The notes under the pieces: generated by a model
What the model saw: only the letters and a program-made list of their open reading frames with translations
The model's database searches: none
What the model was told of the DNA's origin: nothing
Origin: JAGPUQ01 sp050250395
GTDB taxonomy: Bacteria > Pseudomonadota > Gammaproteobacteria > Pseudomonadales > Porticoccaceae
DNA: 64,000 nt
NCBI GenBank assembly: GCA_050250395.1
Contig: JBFWOQ010000011.1
Location: forward strand, 1 to 64,000
Direction of reading: 5' to 3'
Position numbers and translations under genes: made by a program
In this document: piece after piece, positions 8,621-17,243 of the stretch
Layout of the letters: the number at the start of each line of letters is the position of its first letter
How positions within the stretch are numbered: the stretch's first letter is position 1

Positions 8621-8974
8621 ATGAGCAAGAATCCAGTAATCGCGCAGATCGAAACCGAACAAATGGGCAAGGAAATCCCGGAGTTTCGTCCCGGCGACAC
8701 CCTGCTGGTGCAGGTGAAGGTCGTGGAAGGCACCCGCGAGCGGCTGCAGGCGTTCGAGGGCATCGTCATCGCCAGGCGCAACCGCGGGCTCAACTCCGCG
8801 TTCACCCTGCGCAAGATCTCCAACGGCGTCGGCGTCGAACGTACCTTCCAGACCTACAGCCCGCACATCGACAGCGTGAAAGTGGTCCGGCGCGGCGATG
8901 TTCGTCAGGCCAAGCTCTACTATCTGCGCGACCTGTCTGGCAAGGCCGCGCGGATCAAGGAACGCCTCGGTTGA
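8621..8974 (+). CDS. rplS: 50S ribosomal protein bL19
   Basis: The 117-residue bL19 lies at the 30S-50S interface. Family features include FRPGDTLLVQVKVVEG, RLQAFEGIVIARRNRG and the end AKLYYLRDLSGKAARIKERL. Start ATG 8621 follows a GGGAGAAG ribosome-binding site (8610-8617). Last gene of the operon; a GC-rich imperfect hairpin after the stop lacks a clear U-run. Confidence 0.98.
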   Translation: MSKNPVIAQIETEQMGKEIPEFRPGDTLLVQVKVVEGTRERLQAFEGIVIARRNRGLNSAFTLRKISNGVGVERTFQTYSPHIDSVKVVRRGDVRQAKLYYLRDLSGKAARIKERLG

Positions 8975-9036
8975 AGTGTTTGCCGGCCGCTGCGGTGGCC
9001 GGCGACTGCGGGTTGCGCGTCGGGTAGACTGGTGGC

Positions 9037-9942
9037 ATGACCGCCGACGCGCGACTGATCGACGACCATCTCAATGCGCTCTGGCTCGAAAAAGGGCTGA
9101 GCGACAACAGTCTCGCGGCGTATCGGCGCGACCTCAATGCGTTTACGGCCTGGCTCGCCGGACCATCCGGCGGACCGCCCCGCGGCCTGCTCGACGCCGA
9201 TTCCGTGCGGATCCAGGAATACCTCGCCGAGCGCTATCGGCAGCGCGCCAGTCCGCGCTCGGTGGCGCGCGCGCTGTCCTGCCTGCGCGGCTTCTACGAT
9301 GCTCAACTGCGCTCCGGGACCCTGGCGCGGCACCCCATGGCGGGCATCGGCAGCCCCAAGCAGGGGCGGCCGCTGCCCAAATTTCTTTCCGAAGTCGACG
9401 TCGAGAAGCTGCTCAAGGCTCCGGATGCCACCCAGACCATCGGGTTGCGCGACCGTGCCATGCTCGAGCTGTTGTACGCCACCGGGCTGCGCGTGAGTGA
9501 GCTGACCGGCCTCTCGCTGGACCAGATCAATCTGCGGCAAGGCGTGGTGCGGGTGCTGGGCAAGGGCAGCAAGGAACGCCTGGTGCCGATGGGCGAGGAG
9601 GCGCTGCACTGGCTGCACGCCTATCTGCGCGACGGCCGCCCCGCGCTCCTGGGAACCCGGCAGAGCAATGCCTGTTTCATCACGCCCCGCGGCGGCGGCA
9701 TGACCCGGCAGGCCTTCTGGTACCGGATACGGCACTGGGCGGGGTGCGCGGGTATCGACAAGCCCCTGTCGCCGCACACGCTGCGGCACGCGTTTGCGAC
9801 GCATCTGCTCGATCATGGCGCGGACCTGCGCGTGGTGCAGTTGCTGCTCGGCCACAGCGATCTCTCGACCACCCAGATCTACACCCATGTGGCACAGGCG
9901 CGGCTGCGGGAGCTCCACGCCCGGCATCATCCGCGGGGCTGA
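9037..9942 (+). CDS. xerD: Site-specific tyrosine recombinase XerD
   Basis: Works with XerC at dif to resolve chromosome dimers, under FtsK control. The 301-residue protein has an N-terminal SAM-like core-binding domain (about 1-100) and the catalytic domain with Arg in ATGLRVSEL (about 152). It also has Lys in GKGSKERLVP (about 176), HTLRH (His 247, Arg 250), LGHSDLSTTQ (His about 273) and the nucleophile Tyr 282 in IYTHV. xerD-dsbC adjacency is conserved in gammaproteobacteria and supports XerD over XerC. No phage or integron genes surround it. Confidence 0.95.
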   Translation: MTADARLIDDHLNALWLEKGLSDNSLAAYRRDLNAFTAWLAGPSGGPPRGLLDADSVRIQEYLAERYRQRASPRSVARALSCLRGFYDAQLRSGTLARHPMAGIGSPKQGRPLPKFLSEVDVEKLLKAPDATQTIGLRDRAMLELLYATGLRVSELTGLSLDQINLRQGVVRVLGKGSKERLVPMGEEALHWLHAYLRDGRPALLGTRQSNACFITPRGGGMTRQAFWYRIRHWAGCAGIDKPLSPHTLRHAFATHLLDHGADLRVVQLLLGHSDLSTTQIYTHVAQARLRELHARHHPRG

Positions 9943-9997
9943 GCGGCACGACATTTTCCCGCACGCCGGTAGCGATTTTTCGGCACCCGGCTGGGGC

Positions 9998-10003
9998 TAT
10001 AAT
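9998..10003 (+). promoter_or_regulatory. Consensus -10 box for dsbC
   Basis: TATAAT stands 36 bases before the dsbC start. The -35 region (around 9975) is T-rich but not a good match. Confidence 0.45.
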
Positions 10004-10038
10004 CCGCACCCTTGCCTGCCAGCTCCCGGGAGCCGACC

Positions 10039-10821
10039 GTGAACCATTTCCTTGCCGCCTGCGTTGCCCTGCTGTGGTCCGTCGTCGCACTTCAGGCGCA
10101 TGCCGCGGAGGCGGCGCCGGCGGTCGATCCGGCCATCGCCAAGGCCATTGTCGCCAGGATGCAGGCCGCGCGCCCCGACCTCAGCTATGAAGTGCTCAAA
10201 CCCAGCCCGATTCCGGGGTTCTACGAGGTTCAGGTCGCCGGTGGGCCGATGCTCTATGTGCGCGAGGGTGGCGAGTACTTTTTCGACGGCGCGCTTTACC
10301 AGACGCGACCCGGCATGTTCGTCGACCTGCGCGAACAGGAGCTGGTTGCACAGCGCAAACAGGCGCTGGCGGCGATTCCGGCAAGTGACCTGATCGTGTT
10401 TGCGCCCGCAGGCAAGCCCAAGGCGACCCTCCACGTCTTTACCGACATCGATTGCGGGTATTGTCGCAAGCTGCACCAGGCGGTGCCCGAACTCAACGCC
10501 ATGGGCGTCGAGGTGCGTTACCTGGCGTTTCCCCGCGCCGGGGTCGGCTCCGAATCCTATCGCAAGGCCGTTACCGCCTGGTGTTCGGACAACCGCCAGG
10601 ACACCCTCACGCGGTTCAAGAATGGTGAGAATGTGCCGGAAAGTCTTTGTGAAAATAATCCGGTCGCGGCCCAGTTCGAGCTTGGCCAGCAGTTGGGCGT
10701 GGAGGGCACGCCGGCCAGCGTTCTCAGCGACGGCACCCTGATCCCCGGTTTCCGCAGTGCGGCCGATTTCGCCAACATCCTGGGTGTGGATGCGACCTCA
10801 CCCGTTGCCCCCGCGCGTTGA
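10039..10821 (+). CDS. dsbC: Periplasmic thiol:disulfide isomerase DsbC
   Basis: Reshuffles wrong disulfides in periplasmic proteins and is kept reduced by DsbD. The 260-residue precursor starts MNHFLAACVALLWSVVALQA, a signal peptide probably cut after AHA. A dimerisation domain (about 30-95) precedes the thioredoxin domain, with the active site DIDCGYCRKLH (Cys about 139 and 142) and the cis-proline loop GTPASV. Two further cysteines (TAWC and ESLC) match the structural disulfide of DsbC. The GTG start at 10039 follows GGGAG; an upstream in-frame ATG at 10012 would spoil the signal peptide. Confidence 0.93.
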   Translation: MNHFLAACVALLWSVVALQAHAAEAAPAVDPAIAKAIVARMQAARPDLSYEVLKPSPIPGFYEVQVAGGPMLYVREGGEYFFDGALYQTRPGMFVDLREQELVAQRKQALAAIPASDLIVFAPAGKPKATLHVFTDIDCGYCRKLHQAVPELNAMGVEVRYLAFPRAGVGSESYRKAVTAWCSDNRQDTLTRFKNGENVPESLCENNPVAAQFELGQQLGVEGTPASVLSDGTLIPGFRSAADFANILGVDATSPVAPAR

Positions 10822-10857
10822 CGGACCTTTCATGGCGCCGTTCCTTTCTGGGGGCCG

Positions 10858-12168
10858 ATGATGCCGGTCAAGGTCGGTTTGTGCGGCCTGGGAACCATCG
10901 GGCGGGGCACGGTGCGGGTGTTGTCCCGCAACGCCGATGTGCTGGCTCAACGCAGCGGGGTGGCGATCGAACTCGTGCAGATCGGCGCGCGCAATGCGGT
11001 CCCTGACGCGGATACCGGCGCCACTCCGTTCACCCGCGATATTTTCGCCGTCGCTACCAATCCCGACGTCGATATTCTGGTCGAGTTGATCGGCGGGATC
11101 GAGCCGGCACGCGAGCTGGTGCTGACCGCCATCGCCCATGGCAAGCAGGTGGTGACCGCCAACAAGGCGCTGATTGCCACCTGCGGCAACGAGATTTTTG
11201 CCGCCGCGCGCGCACGGGGCGTCACCGTGGCGTACGAAGCCTCCGTCGCCGGCGGTATCCCCATCATCAAGGCGCTGCGCGAAGGGCTGGCCGCCAACCG
11301 CATTCGCTGGCTGGCCGGCATCATCAACGGCACCAGCAACTTCATTCTCAGCGAGATGCGCGACAAGGGCCGCCAGTTCGCCGATGTGCTGGCCGAGGCG
11401 CAGTTGCTCGGCTATGCCGAAGCCGATCCCACCCTCGACGTGGAAGGCATCGACGCCGCCCACAAGTTGGTGATCCTGGCGGCCCTCGCTTTCGACATGC
11501 CGCTGCGCCCGGATGCGGTCTATATCGAGGGCATTACCGCCATCCAGCCCGAGGACGTGGTCTACGCGGGCGAACTGGGTTACCGCATCAAACACCTGGG
11601 AGTCGCGCGCCGCAACGGGAGCGGCATCGAACTGCGCGTGCATCCCACGCTGGTGCCCGAGCGCAGCCTGATCGCGCAGGTACACGGCGTGATGAACGCC
11701 ATCATGGTGAAGGGCGATGCGGTGGGCGCCACGCTGTACTGCGGACCCGGCGCCGGTGCCGAACCCACGGCCTCGGCCGTGATCGCCGACGTTCTGGATA
11801 TTGCGCGCCGCCTGGACGGTGGTGGGCGCGCCGCCACACCCATGCCGGGCGGTGGGTCCGAAGCCGCCGAGCCGCTCGAAGTGCTCGACATCGCGGCCGC
11901 CGAAAGCGCCCACTACCTGCGCGTGTCGGCCCTCGACAGACCCGGAGTGCTGTCGCAGCTCGCGCAGATTCTCAGCGCCCACGGCATCAGCATCGAAGCG
12001 ATCATCCAGAAGGAACCCTCACCGGGGCAGGATCATGTGCCGCTGATCATGCTCACCAACCGCACCCGGGAGAGCGAAGTGCGCGCCGCCATCAGTGCCA
12101 TCGAGCGGCTCGAATCCGTGTCCGGCCCGGTGGTCCATCTGCGCAAGGAGACGCTGGACGATGCCTAG
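10858..12168 (+). CDS. hom: Homoserine dehydrogenase
   Basis: Reduces aspartate semialdehyde to homoserine for threonine and methionine synthesis. The 436-residue monofunctional enzyme has an N-terminal Rossmann domain (VGLCGLGTIGRGTVRVL) and the catalytic region with NGTSNFILSEM and EADPTLDVEGIDAAHKL. A C-terminal ACT domain (about 350-436, LRVSALDRPGVLSQLAQILS) implies allosteric control by an amino acid, usually threonine. ATG 10858 or 10861 are both possible. The TAG stop lies in the first three bases of the 147 bp repeat that separates hom from thrC. Confidence 0.96.
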   Translation: MMPVKVGLCGLGTIGRGTVRVLSRNADVLAQRSGVAIELVQIGARNAVPDADTGATPFTRDIFAVATNPDVDILVELIGGIEPARELVLTAIAHGKQVVTANKALIATCGNEIFAAARARGVTVAYEASVAGGIPIIKALREGLAANRIRWLAGIINGTSNFILSEMRDKGRQFADVLAEAQLLGYAEADPTLDVEGIDAAHKLVILAALAFDMPLRPDAVYIEGITAIQPEDVVYAGELGYRIKHLGVARRNGSGIELRVHPTLVPERSLIAQVHGVMNAIMVKGDAVGATLYCGPGAGAEPTASAVIADVLDIARRLDGGGRAATPMPGGGSEAAEPLEVLDIAAAESAHYLRVSALDRPGVLSQLAQILSAHGISIEAIIQKEPSPGQDHVPLIMLTNRTRESEVRAAISAIERLESVSGPVVHLRKETLDDA

Positions 12169-12312
12169 CCGCTGGTTGAAAAACGTCGCGAGGCGGCCAG
12201 ATGCGAGGCGCACGGCGCGCAGCGACCGAGACATATCAGATGGATAGGCGAGGAAGCGAGCACCGCGCAACGAAGCAGATGGCTGCCGCAGTAGTTTTTC
12301 AACAAGCGGCTA
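12166..12312 (-). repeat. Dispersed repeat, complete copy B with 19 bp terminal inverted repeats (MITE-like)
   Basis: TAGCCGCTGGTTGAAAAAC (12166-12184) and the reverse complement of GTTTTTCAACAAGCGGCTA (12294-12312) differ at one base, giving 19 bp terminal inverted repeats around a 109 bp core. On the minus strand the core matches copies at 1759 and 57165. It has no open frame of note. No clear target duplication is visible next to the ends. The left terminus supplies hom's stop codon, and the element fills most of the hom-thrC gap. Confidence 0.85.
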
Positions 12313-12337
12313 GACAACCGCCCCGCGAGACGCACTC

Positions 12338-13735
12338 ATGAAGTACATCAGCACCCGCGGCGGCTGTGCGCCGCAGTCCTTCGCCGACACCGTCCTGACC
12401 GGGCTCGCGCCCGACGGCGGCCTGTTCGTGCCCGAGCGGGTACCGTCCTACAGCGCCGCCGAAATCGCGTCCTGGCGCGGACTGGATTACCCGCAGCTCG
12501 CGCAGCGGGTGATGACGCCCTTCGTGGGCGATGACGTGGCGGCTGCGGATCTGGAGCGCATCGTCCGGGAGTCCTACCGCGGCTTTCGCCACCGCGCCAT
12601 CGCGCCCCTGGTGCAGACCGGCCACAACGAATGGGTGCTGGAGCTGTTCCATGGCCCGACCCTCGCGTTCAAGGATTTCGCGCTCCAGTTTCTCGGCAAC
12701 CTGCTGGATCATCTGCTGGAGCGGCGCGGCCAGAAGGTGGTGGTGCTGGGCGCCACCTCGGGCGATACCGGGTCCGCCGCCATCGAGGGCTGCCGCCGCT
12801 GCCGCAACCTCGACATTTTCATTCTCCACCCGCACCACCGGGTGTCCGAGGTGCAGCGCCGCCAGATGACCACGGTGCTGGCCGACAACATCCACAACCT
12901 CGCCATCGAAGGCAATTTCGACGACTGTCAGCGTTTGGTGAAGGCGAGCTTTTCCGCGCAGTCGTTTCTGCCCGCGGGGCGGCAATTGGTGGCGGTCAAC
13001 TCGATCAACTGGGCGCGGATCATGGCCCAGATCGTCTACTACTTCTGGGCCGCGCTCGCCCTGGGCGCGCCGCAGCGGCCGGTGAGTTTCTCGGTGCCGA
13101 CCGGAAATTTCGGCGATATATTTGCCGGCTATCTGGCACATCGCATGGGGCTGCCGGTGCAGCAACTCATCATCGCCACCAACGCCAATGACATCCTCCA
13201 CCGCTGTATCAGCGGCAACGACTACAGCCGCCACCCGCTGTTGCATACGCTGTCGCCCAGCATGGACATCATGATCTCCAGCAACTTCGAGCGTCTCCTG
13301 TTCGATCTGTACGAGCGCGACGGCGCAGCGCTGGCGGCGCTGATGGCCGGCTTCGAAGCCGGTGCGACGACTCTCGACCCCAGGGCTCTGGGGCATGCCC
13401 GCACCCTGTTTGACAGCCATCGCGTGGACGACGCGGACACGGTTGCCACCATCCGAGCCGAATACGCCGCCAGCGAATACCTGCTCGATCCCCACAGCGC
13501 CATCGGCGTCGCGGCCGCGCGGCACTGCCGCCGCGATCGCGACACGCCGGTGGTCTGCCTGGCCACCGCGCATCCGGCCAAATTCCCCGACGCCGTGCAA
13601 CAGGCCGGCTATCCAGGTGCGCCGCCGCTGCCCCGGCACATGGCCGACCTGTTCACGCGCACGGAGCGCTATCAGGTGTTGCCCAATGAACTCGCGCCCC
13701 TGCACCGCCACATCGCCGACCATTTGACCGTCTGA
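12338..13735 (+). CDS. thrC: Threonine synthase
   Basis: PLP enzyme that converts O-phosphohomoserine to threonine. The 465-residue protein starts MKYISTRGGCAPQSFADTVL, as in the longer ThrC class. The PLP lysine lies in FHGPTLAFKDFALQFLG (about residue 112), and the phosphate-binding VVLGATSGDTGSAAIEG follows. It lies downstream of hom, with the MITE-like repeat between them, so readthrough or its own promoter is needed. Confidence 0.97.
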   Translation: MKYISTRGGCAPQSFADTVLTGLAPDGGLFVPERVPSYSAAEIASWRGLDYPQLAQRVMTPFVGDDVAAADLERIVRESYRGFRHRAIAPLVQTGHNEWVLELFHGPTLAFKDFALQFLGNLLDHLLERRGQKVVVLGATSGDTGSAAIEGCRRCRNLDIFILHPHHRVSEVQRRQMTTVLADNIHNLAIEGNFDDCQRLVKASFSAQSFLPAGRQLVAVNSINWARIMAQIVYYFWAALALGAPQRPVSFSVPTGNFGDIFAGYLAHRMGLPVQQLIIATNANDILHRCISGNDYSRHPLLHTLSPSMDIMISSNFERLLFDLYERDGAALAALMAGFEAGATTLDPRALGHARTLFDSHRVDDADTVATIRAEYAASEYLLDPHSAIGVAAARHCRRDRDTPVVCLATAHPAKFPDAVQQAGYPGAPPLPRHMADLFTRTERYQVLPNELAPLHRHIADHLTV

Positions 13736-13813
13736 TGCGGACTGCGCCCGGCGCACTCGCAGTCCGTTGCTTGGCGACAGGGTGCTTCGCGACATCTGGC
13801 CGGAGTCGCGGCC

Positions 13814-15556
13814 GTGGCTGAGGCGCCCGCACCGGGCCGCCACCCGGCGCTGAAAGCGCGGCCCCTGCTCGGCCCCGACACCGCCTTCGGCGACGATCTT
13901 CCGCCGTGGCTGCGCCGTATCTACGCGGCCCGCGCCGCGACTCCCGATGCGCTGGATCTCCAGCTCGGCTGGATTCCCCCGGCCAGCGGCCTGCGCGGCA
14001 TCGCGGCGGCGCTGGCGCTGCTGGTCGAGGCACTGGAGCGGCAGTCGCGGCTGCTCATCGTGGGCGACTTCGACGCCGATGGCGCCACCAGCACCGCGCT
14101 CGCCGTGCTCGGGCTGCGCGCCCTGGGGTTTGCCCAGGTGGATTTTCTGGTGCCCAACCGGTTCGAGTACGGCTACGGGCTGACTCCGGAAATCGTCGCG
14201 CTGGCCCGGAGCCGCACCCCCGATCTGATCATCACCGTGGACAACGGCATCTCCAGCATCGCCGGGGTCGCCGCCGCACGGGACGCGGGCATCCGGGTGC
14301 TGGTCACCGACCATCATCTGCCGGGGCGGGTGCTGCCGGCGGCCGACGCCATCGTCAATCCCAACCAGCCGGAGTGCGGCTTTCCCCACAAGTCACTGGC
14401 GGGCGTCGGCGTGATGTTCTACCTGCTGGCGGCGCTGCGCGGCCGGCTCAAGGCGGACAACCGGTTTGCGCGGCAGGGCATCCCCGAACCCGCGATGGCC
14501 GACTGGCTCGACCTGGTGGCGCTCGGCACCGTGGCCGATGTGGTGCCCCTCGATCGCCTCAACCGCACCCTGGTCCACCAGGGTCTGCGCCGTATTCGCG
14601 CCGGGCGCTGTCGCCCCGGGGTGCTGGCGTTGCTCGAAGTGGCCGGTCGCGACCATCGCCACGCGATCGCCGCCGATCTCGGCTTCGCCGCCGGGCCGCG
14701 CCTCAATGCCGCCGGCCGCCTCGACGACATCAGCCTCGGTATCCGCTGCCTGCTCGCCGACGACATCGCGCCGGCGCGCGCTCTCGCCGCCCAGCTCGAC
14801 GAACTCAATCGCGACCGCCGCGCCATCGAAGCCCAGATGCAGCGCGAAGCGACGGAACAGGTCGCGCGCTTGCGGTTCGGCGAGGATCTGCCCTGGGGCC
14901 TGTGCCTGTACGATCCCGGCTGGCACCAGGGCGTGGTCGGGCTGCTCGCGGGACGGGTGCGCGAGCGCGTGCATCGACCCGTGATCGCCTTCGCCGACGG
15001 TAACCATGGCGAGTTGAAAGGCTCCGCCCGGTCGATCCCCGGACTGCACATCCGCGATGCTCTGGACGCGGTCGCGGCGCGCCATCCCGATCTGATCGGA
15101 CGCTTCGGCGGTCACGCGGCCGCCGCCGGACTGGCGCTCGCCGCCGAGAACTTCGCCGCCTTCGCCGCGGCCTTCGACGCGGTGGTGCGGGAATGGCTCG
15201 CGCCCGCCGATCTGGAACTGGAAATCCTCCACGACGGCGCAGTACCCGCCGCGGAATTGACCCTCGAAAATGCCCATCGGTTGCGCGCCGCCGGGCCCTG
15301 GGGGCAGCATTTTCCCGAGCCCTGTTTCCACGGCGAATTCCGCGTGCACGACGCCCGCGTGGTGGGCGCCACCCACCTCAAGCTGGTGCTGAGCCCGCCG
15401 ACGGACGATCGGCTGCTCGACGCCATCGCCTTCAACGCGGTCGCCGCCGGGAGCAAGCCGGAGCTCCCCGAGTGCATCCGGATCGTCTATCGGCTTGACG
15501 TGAACCGTTTTCGGGGCGCGGAAAGCCTCCAGTTGCTGATCGAACACATCCTGTGA
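13814..15556 (+). CDS. recJ: Single-stranded-DNA-specific 5'-3' exonuclease RecJ
   Basis: Degrades single-stranded DNA 5' to 3' in RecF-pathway recombination and mismatch repair. The 580-residue protein carries the DHH phosphoesterase motifs: VGDFDADGATSTA (about 82), TVDNGISS (about 142), TDHHLPG (about 163) and LGTVADVVPL (about 238). The DHHA1 domain has GRFGGHAAAAGL near 435. A GTG start at 13814 (GCCGTGGCTGAG) is the first in frame; normal length supports it. It follows thrC on the same strand after 78 bases. Confidence 0.95.
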   Translation: MAEAPAPGRHPALKARPLLGPDTAFGDDLPPWLRRIYAARAATPDALDLQLGWIPPASGLRGIAAALALLVEALERQSRLLIVGDFDADGATSTALAVLGLRALGFAQVDFLVPNRFEYGYGLTPEIVALARSRTPDLIITVDNGISSIAGVAAARDAGIRVLVTDHHLPGRVLPAADAIVNPNQPECGFPHKSLAGVGVMFYLLAALRGRLKADNRFARQGIPEPAMADWLDLVALGTVADVVPLDRLNRTLVHQGLRRIRAGRCRPGVLALLEVAGRDHRHAIAADLGFAAGPRLNAAGRLDDISLGIRCLLADDIAPARALAAQLDELNRDRRAIEAQMQREATEQVARLRFGEDLPWGLCLYDPGWHQGVVGLLAGRVRERVHRPVIAFADGNHGELKGSARSIPGLHIRDALDAVAARHPDLIGRFGGHAAAAGLALAAENFAAFAAAFDAVVREWLAPADLELEILHDGAVPAAELTLENAHRLRAAGPWGQHFPEPCFHGEFRVHDARVVGATHLKLVLSPPTDDRLLDAIAFNAVAAGSKPELPECIRIVYRLDVNRFRGAESLQLLIEHIL

Positions 15557-15757
15557 TCCGCTGGCGGTGTCTCCCGCGGATGCTTGCGCCGGCCGGTCGC
15601 TATGCGAGCGCGTACCATCGGTGGCAAAGTGGCGCACCGGGAGCGCCGACTCAGCGCGAAAACTCTCGGTCACCACACCCTTGCCCCGTCACCGCTCACC
15701 TCGATGACGTCGACAACCACTGCGCGACTTGTTGCGCCAACAACCAGAAGAACCCTT

Positions 15758-16963
15758 ATGGCCGTCCTGCATTCGCCCTCGGGATCTGAATCCGGAGCAG
15801 CGCTGTTCAACGCCCAGTTCGTGCTGCTGCTGGCGGTGACGACGCTGTTCGGCCTGTCGTTCTCCACCTATTTTTTGCTGCCCAAATTCCTGGCCGTGGA
15901 ACTCGCCGCCGACCCGGTCACCATTGGCAGCGTGACCACCATCTTTTGGCTGGCATCGGCACTGACGGTACCCTTCATCGGCGGCCAGATCGACCGGCGC
16001 GGGCGCAAGGTCTTTGCCGCCGCCGGCGGTCTGGTCCTCGCGCTGTCCTGCGCCGGGTTTTTTTGGGTCGACAGCGTCGGGCCGCTGGTGTGGGCGTTGC
16101 GCATCCTCCAGGGCATCGGCTTCACATTGTTTTATGTCGCCGTGGCAACCCTGGCGACCGATCTGTCGCCGCCGGCCCGCCTGGGGCAGGCGCTCGGCAT
16201 TTTCGGCGCGGTGATGATCTTCACCAACGCGGTGGGGCCGGCCTTCGCCGAGTGGACATCGGAGCATTTCGGCTGGAAGACGGTGTTCGCGGCGACCGCC
16301 GTCACCTCGGTGCTGGCCGCGGTATTCTCGCGGCTGATCCACGAGCATCGGCACGCGCCGCCGGCGGGCGAGCGCCACGCAAGTCTGCTCGCCGTATTGC
16401 GCCGGCCCGGCATGTTGCCGGTGACCCTGGTCTCGGCCATGGTGGGCTGGGTATTTGGCACCCTGTTCACGTTTTATCAGCCCTGGGCACTGTCTCTCGG
16501 CATCCAGAAGGTCGCGATCTATCTGGTCGCCTACGCCGTGGCGGCGGTGTCCGTGCGCGTGCTGTGCGGCGATCTGGCCGACCGCCTGGGGCGGTTGAAG
16601 GTGGTGCGCGCGATGCTGGTGCTCTATGTGTTCGCGCCCCTGGCCTTGATCTGGCTCGACTTTTTCGGCCTTTTCGTCGCCGGCGCCGTGCTGGGTTTGG
16701 TGCAGGGCATCTACTATCCGGCGCTGAACGCGGTGGCGATCGACCTCGCCACGCCCGCCGAGCGCGGCAAGGTCATGGCCGCCTACAACGGCGCGTTCAA
16801 CCTGGGGCTGTCGGCGGCGGGCCTGGTGCTCGGCCATGTGGTGATCGCGACCGACTACCGCACCGTGTTTGCGCTGGCCTGCGTGGTCTGCATCGCTGCC
16901 TTTGGTCTGCTGGCGCTGACGCCCGAACGGGGCGGTGCGGGCAGGGGAGAGCCGGTGGCGTAA
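15758..16963 (+). CDS. MFS transporter
   Basis: A 401-residue inner-membrane protein with about 12 hydrophobic segments in two bundles. Motif A of the major facilitator superfamily is seen as GGQIDRRGRKVF (about 75), with a second DLADRLGRLKVV in the C-terminal half. It resembles small-molecule/drug efflux MFS proteins; the substrate is unknown. ATG 15758 is preferred over an upstream start that would add 58 polar residues. About 200 bases of this gene (16310-16510) recur, at roughly 92% identity by eye, at 18008-18209 beyond the HEPN gene. Confidence 0.85.
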   Translation: MAVLHSPSGSESGAALFNAQFVLLLAVTTLFGLSFSTYFLLPKFLAVELAADPVTIGSVTTIFWLASALTVPFIGGQIDRRGRKVFAAAGGLVLALSCAGFFWVDSVGPLVWALRILQGIGFTLFYVAVATLATDLSPPARLGQALGIFGAVMIFTNAVGPAFAEWTSEHFGWKTVFAATAVTSVLAAVFSRLIHEHRHAPPAGERHASLLAVLRRPGMLPVTLVSAMVGWVFGTLFTFYQPWALSLGIQKVAIYLVAYAVAAVSVRVLCGDLADRLGRLKVVRAMLVLYVFAPLALIWLDFFGLFVAGAVLGLVQGIYYPALNAVAIDLATPAERGKVMAAYNGAFNLGLSAAGLVLGHVVIATDYRTVFALACVVCIAAFGLLALTPERGGAGRGEPVA

Positions 16964-17157
16964 CGCCTGTGTCGCATCAGCCGGGCCACCGATATTTGGG
17001 GGCGGCAGGGGGAGCGCTACCGTTGCCTCAGGTCTCGCCAGCCGCTACAGTCGGGCCGCGCCAGAAGCGCGCCCCGCAACATTGCGTTGAGCATCAAGAA
17101 TATTATGTGGCTGCTTCTCCAACAGATGTGCGCCGCTGGCTGGGCCGACCGCCCTCT

Positions 17158-17222
17158 CACCAGCCAATGGAGCGGACGCCTCCGCGCTACGCGGTTCGGC
17201 GCCGTTCATTGGCGCGTTAGGT
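17158..17222 (+). other. attC-like integron recombination site (degenerate)
   Basis: Inverted arms GCCAATGGAGCGGACGCC (17163-17180) and GGCGCCGTTCATTGGC (17198-17213) enclose a smaller CCGCG/CGCGG hairpin. They are followed by GCGTTAGGT, whose GTTAGGT (17216-17222) fits the GTTRRRY core of attC sites. The expected RYYYAAC partner at the left end is not clear; CACC at 17158-17161 is the best remnant. The gene start 22 bases after the core is the usual spacing of an integron cassette. No integrase gene or second attC is seen. Confidence 0.5.
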
Positions 17223-17243
17223 GCCAATAGCGGGTGCAGTCGC

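Noticed and set aside
8975..9036. GC-rich hairpin after rplS as a terminator
   Set aside because: Stem present but no U-run follows; left unannotated.
12299..14389. Long minus-strand open frame (696 aa) across thrC and recJ
   Set aside because: It is antisense to two well-recognised genes and reads as low-complexity His/Arg/Gln-rich sequence, the expected shadow of GC-rich codon usage.
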